Assembly: GCA_013202335.1 (NCBI GenBank)
Contig: JABMQR010000328.1
Location: 1-31,809 of the forward strand
DNA from: Bacteroidota bacterium
GTDB taxonomy: Bacteria > Spirochaetota > Spirochaetia > JABMQR01
Length of the DNA: 31,809 nt
Reading direction: 5' to 3'
Shown here: positions 26,401 through 31,809 of the stretch, one piece after another
Layout: each line of letters begins with the position of its first letter
Numbering within the stretch: the stretch's first letter is position 1
Notes under the pieces: model-generated
What the model saw: the letters and a program-made list of their open reading frames with translations, nothing else
Databases searched by the model: none
Told to the model about the DNA's origin: nothing
Made by a program: the position numbers and the translations under genes

Positions 26401-26495
26401 ATACAATTGATGGAAAGGATTCGGCGGAGATTCCTCTTTTGTTCAATCCATTTGAGATAAAGACCTTGAAAATAAGACAGGATAATTTAATGTAA
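23403..26495 (+). CDS. Alpha-mannosidase, GH38
   Basis: The 1030-residue protein is a full-length class II alpha-mannosidase of glycoside hydrolase family 38. The zinc site opens with GHSHLDLAW (His250 and Asp252). The catalytic nucleophile is Asp362 in VWLPDVFGYS, and a further zinc ligand is His510 in FHHGTYTSQGR. The C-terminal beta domains run from about residue 620 to the end. It has no signal peptide, so it should act in the cytoplasm on imported manno-oligosaccharides or glycosides. A purine-rich ribosome binding site (AAAGGATGGAAA) precedes ATG 23403. It shares its operon with the small membrane protein and converges on the AEC carrier gene with only 4 bases between stops. Confidence 0.93.
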   Translation: MPNFKMFLNDKQIKSVVSFVKSRVYTIQKELEIAVWTSHEPYSYKDRCKGERKSFSVGDSWGGLFDCGWFRFRGIVPNPGREQEVVLLIDINGELCIVDNDGIPVRGLTTKSSVFDYSLGEPVKRVYRLPECFKPGAAFEIWADAGANDLFGELQSQGRIAEAHTALCHRNIRDLYYDLEVCTDALTVLDKATARYASLRNALIKVSEIIMSHAGFTDYSVEKARKLLKNEMEKRGGDSSLSISAVGHSHLDLAWLWPIRETIRKGARTFSTALELIEKYPDYVYGASQPQLFLWMKEYYPELYTKIKEKVIEGRIELQGAMWVEADTNLTGGESLVRQVLYGKRFFREEFSRDAAYVWLPDVFGYSAAMPQILKKSGVNYFFTQKLSWNRINKFPHHSFVWQGIDSSTVLTHMFPEDTYNSPAAPRSAAAIEKNYLDKGISGTALMVYGIGNGGGGPGAEHLERLLRIKNFAGLSPVKQERVDDFIKKWELDSTEFCKWKGELFLEFHHGTYTSQGRSKKWNRVIEMALREAEILSSLAFAEAASSYPSEDLLETWREVMLYQFHDIIPGSSIKRVYDESLARYEILHEKILSIIERAALALSSKIDSSEIKSPVLVFNVLPWSRDSIITWEGQQFNVNLPAMGYAVIDGSQRESIDISDMRADRDTLENDLLKICFQEDGSIRSIIDKELDEELIPSGEAANRFSIYNDLGDPWDFAQNYRSQTADAPDLIHTTAQVEGFCASVIHKYHYGKSHIIQRIEIVHGSRQINFHTEIDWNSPGVMVKTSFPLTVEADYADCEIQFGNVKRPTHDNTSWDLAKDEIPSQKWVDISCRNYGVALLNNGKYGYRVKDSVLELTLLRSVLYPGVKISSDADDVSAKDMDYSDLCRQSFTYALYPHQGDYASGKVVERGYELNQSLRTVPFAMHFGSLPPRYSFFQIDGEGIVIETVKKAEDDGDIVIRMYEAHGEKSSALLTSFLSVTSVEEVNLMEENPVPLTYTIDGKDSAEIPLLFNPFEIKTLKIRQDNLM

Positions 26496-26499
26496 CCGA

Positions 26500-27381
26500 C
26501 TAACTTGCCAGCCAAAAGACCAGTGGTATAGTAACCGCTCCCAAAAGGGTGGAAACTACTACCATAGTGGCTGCGAAGTCCGCTTTTACCCCATATCGTA
26601 AGGGAAGGACTGAAGCAAATACTGCGGTTGGCAGGCTCGAAGCGACTATCACGACTGTTCGATTTATACCGGTGAGGCCAAATATATATGAACCTAACAG
26701 CCCACAGAGAAATCCTCCCGCTATACGTAGAATCAGCGCTGCAAACAGATGCCGGTTGAGATGAAATTTTGTCTCTCCCAAAGCGACACCCACGGCCAAA
26801 GCTGCAAGAGGGGGGGCTGCATTTCCACCGAATTCCATGGTGATTAATAGAGGTCCTGCCAGAGGAATAGCTAAAAAACGAAATGCGAAACCCAAAAAAA
26901 CAGCCCAGAGAATTGGAGACTTTACCATCTCCTTTAAGCCCTTTGTGCTGAACCCTCCTGCTAAAATGAGAATTCCCAGAGTGAAGATATATATGGTCTG
27001 AATCTGATCGTAGATGACTATGATATTCATGGCAGCAATACCGCCCCACAGCTTCATCAACGGAATTCCCAAAAAACCTGAATTCATAAAAATCACAGAA
27101 GGTATAAACTGTTTTGCTTCGATTCCGGCAATTCGGGTATAGAGGTAAGCAAGCCCGAGCAGTACGAACACCATGAGGCTAGCGGCACCGGCCAGGCCAA
27201 GAACCATGGATCCGCCAATATCACTGGTATAGAGTGCATGGAAAATTAACATTGGCATGAAAAAATCCACGATTACCTTTACCAGCGTATCCTGTGAAAG
27301 ATGGTATATCCTGGTTAAGAGAAAACCGCCGGCTACAAGAATGAGGATTGGCAGAAGCTGTATAAAAGACTGAATAATCAT
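26500..27381 (-). CDS. AEC-family (auxin efflux carrier-like) transporter
   Basis: The protein has about 293 residues from ATG 27381 and roughly ten membrane helices, with the AEC features FIPSVIFMNSGFLGIPLM and VIVASSLPTAVFASVLPLRYG. Members export or import organic acids such as malate. An upstream TTG at 27417 would add 12 polar residues. I prefer 27381 because the first helix (IIQSFIQLLPILILVAGGFL) starts directly after it, although its AGAGG is very close. It is divergent from the lactate permease gene at 27502, so the pair may handle related carboxylates. Confidence 0.88.
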   Translation of the reverse strand: MIIQSFIQLLPILILVAGGFLLTRIYHLSQDTLVKVIVDFFMPMLIFHALYTSDIGGSMVLGLAGAASLMVFVLLGLAYLYTRIAGIEAKQFIPSVIFMNSGFLGIPLMKLWGGIAAMNIIVIYDQIQTIYIFTLGILILAGGFSTKGLKEMVKSPILWAVFLGFAFRFLAIPLAGPLLITMEFGGNAAPPLAALAVGVALGETKFHLNRHLFAALILRIAGGFLCGLLGSYIFGLTGINRTVVIVASSLPTAVFASVLPLRYGVKADFAATMVVVSTLLGAVTIPLVFWLAS

Positions 27382-27463
27382 ACCTCTACTATATGCTATG
27401 TTCCCGTATTTCGGCAACAGGGTCTGTTAATACATACTTTTCCGGAAGATGTTTTTGATATAG

Positions 27464-27469
27464 TATAAT
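27464..27469 (+). promoter_or_regulatory. Possible -10 box for the lactate permease gene
   Basis: A perfect TATAAT stands 33 bases before the permease start. No good -35 box lies at the right distance, so an activator may be required, or this may be chance. Confidence 0.3.
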
Positions 27470-27501
27470 GTGAAAGATCAGGTTCCATCAGGAGGAGACC
27501 C

Positions 27502-29139
27502 ATGTACGCAGCATTAGCCTTCCTGCCGATAGTGGCAGTAATTATATTGATGACAATATTCAATAAGGGGTCAAAACTTTCACTGGCAATTGGCTGGGTG
27601 TTGACCGTTCTGGTAACCATCTTTTTTTGGGATATGAATCTGGTCTCTATTGCCGGTTACTCACTCTTCGGGCTGTTTAAAGCCCTCGATATAATAATAA
27701 TCATTTTTGGTGCTATTCTTATTCTCAATACCCTGAAGCAGTCAGGTGCCATGGCATCCATTAGTCAGGGATTCAGGAGCATAAGTCCTGACCGGAGAGT
27801 TCAGGCAATCATAATCGGCTGGATGTTTGGTGCTTTTATAGAAGGAGCTGCCGGATTTGGTACTCCGGCGGCTCTTACCGCGCCGCTTTTGGTCGTCCTT
27901 GGGTTTCCCCCTCTGGCGGCTGCAGTCGTGACCCTTATTATGAACTCAACACCGGTGGCTTTCGGAGCTGTTGGAACTCCCGTTTTTGGTGCAATAGGCA
28001 CGTTAACTTCGCTCTTTGAAGCGGGAGGGATCAACCCCGATCAGTTTCTCTCATCCCTATCCCTGTGGTCTGCCGGAATTCACACCCTTATCGGTTCATT
28101 TGTACCTTTAATGGCTATAGCGGTTATGACAAGATTTTTCGGCGCAGAGAAATCGATAAAACCGGCTCTGAAAATAGCGCCCTTTGCCATCTTTGCCGGA
28201 CTCTCTTTCACAATTCCCTACCTGTTGATTGCGGCTTTGTTGGGACCTGAATTACCCTCCTTGCTGGGAGGGCTGATAGGATTAGTGATCGTTGTTACCG
28301 CGGCCAGAAAGGGTTTTCTCATTCCCGGAGATACGTGGGATTTTCCCATGGAAGAGAAGTGGGAGGATGACTGGAAAAGCAGAACAATTCAGGGTTCGAT
28401 GGAAGAGGGTACGATGCCTCTGCTTAAAGCATGGGTTCCCTATGTGGTAATAGCGCTGCTCCTGGTACTCTCTCGTGTTCCGGCGATTGGATTGAAGGGA
28501 ATACTTAGCTCACAAGCTCTGAGTGTCTCATTTTTTCCGGGAATCGAAAAAACCTATCAATTCAAATGGGCTTACCTGCCGGGAATTATTCCCTTCATGC
28601 TGGTAGCCGTTCTTACGATTTTCATACATAAGATGGAATGGAAGAGGGTGAAAACAGCCTGGAGAACCTCCTTCAGACAGATTTCAGGAGCGGCGGTTGC
28701 TCTTTTTGCAGGAATTGCCATGGTTCAGCTGATGCTGAATTCCGGAGATAATAATGCAGGGCTGCCTTCTATGTTGACCTCTATGGCACAGGCTATGGCC
28801 TCCATCGGCGGAAGCCTCTATATTCTGGTATCTCCATTCATCGGCGTACTGGGTTCCTTTATGTCGGGATCCAACACGGTCTCGAATATTTTGTTCTCCT
28901 CACTTCAGTATGAGACAGCCGATATTCTTTCGTTGCCTGCAGTATTGATCGTAGCCCTCCAGGTTGTAGGGGGTGGAATTGGGAATATGGTCTGCATCAA
29001 CAATATTGTCGCTGTCTCTGCCACTGTCGGGATAACCGGAGTTGAGGGGAAGGTAATCAGACGAAACTTTATTCCTATGATTATCTACTCAATTGCTGTT
29101 GGTATGCTGGTGCTTGTTTTGTGGATGATTTTTTATTAA
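27502..29139 (+). CDS. L-lactate permease (LctP/LldP family)
   Basis: The 545-residue protein is a complete lactate permease with about 13 membrane helices. Family signatures are [40 protein letters not shown] and, near the end, [20 protein letters not shown]. It carries lactate or glycolate with protons across the inner membrane. The start ATG 27502 has a strong AGGAGGAG ribosome binding site. No lactate dehydrogenase is adjacent. It is divergent from the AEC carrier, and its direction of transport in this organism (export in fermentation or uptake) cannot be told from sequence. Confidence 0.92.
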   Translation: MYAALAFLPIVAVIILMTIFNKGSKLSLAIGWVLTVLVTIFFWDMNLVSIAGYSLFGLFKALDIIIIIFGAILILNTLKQSGAMASISQGFRSISPDRRVQAIIIGWMFGAFIEGAAGFGTPAALTAPLLVVLGFPPLAAAVVTLIMNSTPVAFGAVGTPVFGAIGTLTSLFEAGGINPDQFLSSLSLWSAGIHTLIGSFVPLMAIAVMTRFFGAEKSIKPALKIAPFAIFAGLSFTIPYLLIAALLGPELPSLLGGLIGLVIVVTAARKGFLIPGDTWDFPMEEKWEDDWKSRTIQGSMEEGTMPLLKAWVPYVVIALLLVLSRVPAIGLKGILSSQALSVSFFPGIEKTYQFKWAYLPGIIPFMLVAVLTIFIHKMEWKRVKTAWRTSFRQISGAAVALFAGIAMVQLMLNSGDNNAGLPSMLTSMAQAMASIGGSLYILVSPFIGVLGSFMSGSNTVSNILFSSLQYETADILSLPAVLIVALQVVGGGIGNMVCINNIVAVSATVGITGVEGKVIRRNFIPMIIYSIAVGMLVLVLWMIFY

Positions 29140-29241
29140 CCCTAAAAAAGAGTAGGGGTATTATCGCTCATAACTCTGGGATCTCATACAATAAGATTTC
29201 TTTACAAGGTAGTCGATAAAGATTGGAAAATACAAATATCT

Positions 29242-29429
29242 CTAGGAGTTTGTCGGACTTAGGATTTCGAAGTGAAAAACCATTGGATACAGACAAGATT
29301 TTGGGTTAATTGAGCCTGATAATTGGATTATCAGGCGATTGCAACACAAAATATGGGCAAATCCAGTGATTTTTCAATCGGAAAATTCAGATTTTAATCT
29401 GAATGCTGATAAGTCCGACAGACTCCTAG
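29242..29429. repeat. 188-bp MITE-like element with 20-bp terminal inverted repeats
   Basis: CTAGGAGTTTGTCGGACTTA at 29242-29261 is mirrored by TAAGTCCGACAGACTCCTAG at 29410-29429 with one mismatch. Both ends carry CTAG, which may be a 4-bp target duplication. Inside are two perfect 9-bp stem-loops (29314-29336 and 29385-29404) and no gene. A related end is found at 31772. The right end is interrupted by the IS630 element, whose TA target lies at 29427-29428. Confidence 0.75.
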
Positions 29430-29469
29430 TACAATGTACAGCTTTACTCTTCGCATATATAAGGAAGTG

Positions 29470-29478
29470 TGCTATAAT
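29470..29478 (+). promoter_or_regulatory. Extended -10 promoter of the transposase gene
   Basis: TGCTATAAT is a perfect extended -10 element 27 bases before the transposase start. The GGGAG ribosome binding site follows at about 29494-29498. A -35 box is not evident. Confidence 0.5.
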
Positions 29479-29505
29479 TTACCTATCAAATTACGGGAGT
29501 AAATC

Positions 29506-30638
29506 ATGGCGCCAAGGTACAAAGTAACATTAACAAAAGATGAGCAGCGTGAATTAGAAACGATTACCAAAAAGGGGAAACGAGCAGCACGCACAGTACT
29601 TTATGCCCGTGCTCTACTGCTACTGGATGCAGGCGAGTATGGACCGAATTGGCAAGTGGCTCGAGTTGCTGAAGCGATAGGAGTAACAACCCGAAGTCTT
29701 GAAGCGATAAAGAAACGCTTTGTCAATGAAGGATTTCACGCAGCTATCGAACGAAGAGTGCGCGAAGCTCCGCCACGGGAAATACAGTTTGGCGGTGAAT
29801 TTGAAGCGAGGCTGATTGCATTGGCCTGCTCAGATCCACCGGAAGGGCGGCAACGGTGGACCGTGCGGTTATTGGCCGAGAAGATGGTGGAATTGGAAAT
29901 AGTAGAAACAGTTTCACCCATGACGGTATGCAATACACTAAAAAAAACGAATTTAAGCCTCACCAAAGTCGATACTGGAAAATCCCCTCAGACCAAAACG
30001 CTGAGTTCGTAGCAGCTATGGAGGATGTCCTTGAGGTGTATGCCCGGCCTTACAATAAACAGTTTCCCGTAGTATGCATGGACGAATCGAGTATACAATT
30101 AATCGGAGAAGTTCGTACTCCTATTCCTGCGGCTCCAGGACATCCGGTATTGATGGATGATGAATATGTGCGTAATGGAGTTGCCAGTATCTTTGTAGAA
30201 GTGGAGCCGCTGGGAGGCAAGCGTCAAGTAGCAATTACCGAACATCGCAGAAGAGCGGAGTGGGCTGAATTCATCAGAGAAATGGTAGAAGAACGGTATG
30301 CTAATGCAGAAAAAGTAGTGCTTGTCATGGACAATCTGAATACACATACGACCGCATCGTTGTATCATACGTTTTCCCCGGAAGTAGCCAGAAGATTAGC
30401 TTCAAGGCTTGAAATCCACTATACGCCGAAACACGGGAGTTGGTTAAATATTGCTGAAATTGAATTAAGCGTATTAAAAAGGCAATGTCTTGCAGGGCGT
30501 ATACCGGATATTGAGATAATGCGTTCTGCGGTTGCCAAGTGGAATAGTGATCGAAACAATCGCCAGACAAGGGTTGACTGGCAATTCACAACAAAGGATG
30601 CAAGAATAAAACTTAAACGTCTATATCCGAAGCTTTAA
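29506..30638 (+). CDS. IS630-family transposase, needs a -1 frameshift at an A8 tract
   Basis: The first frame (29506-30012) encodes the DNA-binding half, with the helix-turn-helix WQVARVAEAIGVTTRSLEAI. The second frame, open to 30638, carries the DDE domain: first Asp in CMDESS, second Asp in VMDNLNTH, and Glu in GSWLNIAEIE. The frames join at the A8 run at 29940-29947, where a -1 slip on A-AAA-AAA would yield NTLKKNEFKPHQSRYW, matching the family's continuity, and a protein of about 377 residues. Some IS elements use programmed frameshifting; a simple mutation or a homopolymer error would look the same. All three catalytic residues are intact. Confidence 0.88.
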
Positions 30639-30705
30639 GTTATACATTGTACTAGTTACACTCCGGGTTTAATGCCTTGTTCCCGTGCTTCACCAGCCAG
30701 CAAAA

Positions 30706-31581
30706 TTAATTATCATTAGTATTTAAAATTTTCGGCTCATTTCCAAAATAAATTTTTGTATGCGGCCAAGGGATTTCTATACCTTCCTGATCAAAACGGT
30801 TCTTGATACGCTTGCGCAATTCTCCTGTTAATCCCCATTGTTCCCCTGGTTTTGTAAATCCCCGAATACAGATATCAACACCATAGTCACCAAGATCACT
30901 AACACGCATTGCAGAAGGTGTTGATGTTAAATTCGATCCAAAATCGGGATCTTTTTTCAGTTCCTCACAAACACTATTAATGACCTGATAGACATGTTCA
31001 ATATCCTCTTTATAAGCCACTTTTACATATAGATTGATTCGTGCCCAGTCTCTGGTTTGATTACTGGCAAACTGGATCTGACTATTGGGTATGACATGCA
31101 TTGTGCCGTTTATTTCCCGTAAGGTGATACACCTCAGACTTATTTTCTCTACTTCACCTTCCAACCCGGAAATGGTAACCCAATCACCAATCCGAAACCA
31201 GTCTTCCATAATCATAAAGAATCCTTGAATATAGTCGCGAATGATGCTTTGGACAGCAAATCCAATCCCCAGACTGGCAACACCGATGGTTGCCAGCAAT
31301 GCAGATGTATCTACTTTAAACACGCCTAGAATCATCACAAAACCAATAATCCATATAACAAAACCAATAATTTTAATAAGCATATTAGCCATTGTTTTAG
31401 CGCGGGTTAGTAAGTGCTCCTTAGATTCTACTCGTATCTTTGGAATACTACTCGTTATTATTCTAGGAATCATTTTCTTCTGGATAATATTGAGTGTAGT
31501 GGCTACCAGAATAATGATAACAACTTTTATAGCTATTCCCAGCAGTGAAGGTACATTAAAAACTAAATCAAATGTAAAAAT
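30706..31581 (-). CDS. Small-conductance mechanosensitive channel (MscS family), probable ATT start
   Basis: The protein is an MscS-type channel. It has the pore helix GVASLGIGFAVQSIIRDYIQ, the beta domain FRIGDWVTISGLEGEVEKIS, the NGTMHVIPNS motif, and the C-terminal segment GIEIPWPHTKIYFG. From the first ATG (31473) it would have 255 residues and lack a membrane helix. In-frame codons upstream encode that missing helix (VPSLLGIAIKVVIIILVATT). The only plausible start is ATT at 31581, with AAAGGGAG at 31588-31595 and 6-base spacing, giving 291 residues, the usual MscS size. No ATG, GTG or TTG occurs in between. It protects against osmotic downshock in the inner membrane. Confidence 0.85.
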   Translation of the reverse strand: MFTFDLVFNVPSLLGIAIKVVIIILVATTLNIIQKKMIPRIITSSIPKIRVESKEHLLTRAKTMANMLIKIIGFVIWIIGFVMILGVFKVDTSALLATIGVASLGIGFAVQSIIRDYIQGFFMIMEDWFRIGDWVTISGLEGEVEKISLRCITLREINGTMHVIPNSQIQFASNQTRDWARINLYVKVAYKEDIEHVYQVINSVCEELKKDPDFGSNLTSTPSAMRVSDLGDYGVDICIRGFTKPGEQWGLTGELRKRIKNRFDQEGIEIPWPHTKIYFGNEPKILNTNDN

Positions 31582-31771
31582 GGGAGACTCCCTTTAGAAA
31601 AATTGCTTATTCAGTTATTAAACCTAAATTCCAAATGTTTTTTATGTTGGATGTCAGGTCTCTAATTAAATACTGAATTACCGTTTTTACTATAACATAA
31701 ATTCTTGGTATATAGTATCGTGACAGGAATTGTAGCTCAAGTGCGAATATCTTGTATTTTATCATATTTAT

Positions 31772-31791
31772 CTAGGAGTGTGTCGGGCTTA
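31772..31791 (+). repeat. Terminal repeat of a second element related to the MITE
   Basis: CTAGGAGTGTGTCGGGCTTA matches the left end of the 29242 element at 18 of 20 positions in the same orientation. It is followed by unrelated AT-rich sequence. The rest of the element, possibly an autonomous partner, would lie beyond the window's end. Confidence 0.6.
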
Positions 31792-31809
31792 ATTTTTACA
31801 AACTAAGCA

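Larger units (their letters stand above)
29429..30652 (+). mobile_element. IS630-family insertion sequence (about 1.22 kb)
   Basis: The element is flanked by TA dinucleotides at 29427-29428 and 30653-30654, the target duplication typical of IS630/Tc1-mariner elements. Its ends begin GTACAATGTA and finish TACATTGTAC, a perfect 10-bp inverted repeat continued imperfectly inward. It contains one frameshifted transposase gene. It sits exactly in the CTAG at the right end of the MITE-like element, and removing it restores that end (CTCC-TA-G). Confidence 0.85.

Noticed and set aside
26399..27049. Minus-strand frame of 216 codons overlapping the AEC carrier and GH38 genes
   Set aside because: It is out of frame with the AEC carrier, which has clear membrane helices, and its own composition (Ser, His, Arg-rich) is that of a shadow frame.
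29140..29165. Possible terminator after the lactate permease gene (ACCCT...AGGGGT)
   Set aside because: The stem is only about five imperfect base pairs and no T-run follows.
1..31809. CRISPR array, tRNA or rRNA genes
   Set aside because: I saw no regularly spaced repeats with unique spacers and no cloverleaf or rRNA core sequence; the only tandem repeat is the coding 9-bp array at 5229.

Overview
The window is a mosaic of ordinary bacterial metabolic genes with two mobile-element patches. The gene content suggests a Gram-negative carbohydrate fermenter, and my best guess is a free-living spirochaete (Spirochaetales). The pointers are many separate sugar-related loci, a binding protein whose export signal resembles spirochaetal ones, an acidic lipoprotein, and moderate GC. 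This assignment is inference; no rRNA or tRNA gene is present to settle it.

Layout. Positions 1-74 look like the tail of an IS21-type element. Positions 106-2900 hold a uroporphyrinogen-decarboxylase-like protein, a divergent AraC regulator and a class II aldolase. Positions 3018-7183 are accessory: a doubtful small membrane protein, a dead DUF4143-type ATPase, an acidic lipoprotein with a C-terminal membrane helix, a membrane-anchored gene broken by a one-base frameshift at an A8 tract, and a Nudix hydrolase. Positions 7369-12276 hold a YeiH-type transporter, a GlgX-type debranching enzyme and a YghO-like acetyltransferase-fold protein.

The centrepiece is 12412-22512. A LacI-family regulator is divergent from a tightly packed operon. 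The operon encodes a CUT1 ABC importer (binding protein and two permeases, no ATPase), an IolD-like ThDP enzyme, a Gfo/Idh/MocA dehydrogenase, a split transketolase and an RpiB-type isomerase. A near-consensus promoter and two related operator-like palindromes lie in front. No kinase, aldolase or other inositol-pathway gene is present. The gene set therefore does not match a standard pathway and looks like an undescribed, transketolase-ended route for a cyclitol or modified sugar.

Positions 22931-29139 hold a small membrane protein, a GH38 alpha-mannosidase, an AEC-family carrier and an LctP-type lactate permease. Positions 29242-30654 are a nested insertion: an IS630-family element with a frameshifted transposase sits in the right terminal repeat of a 188-bp MITE-like element. 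A gene for an MscS channel follows on the minus strand. Its full-length frame can only start at a rare ATT codon. A third copy of the MITE terminal repeat begins at 31772 and runs off the window.
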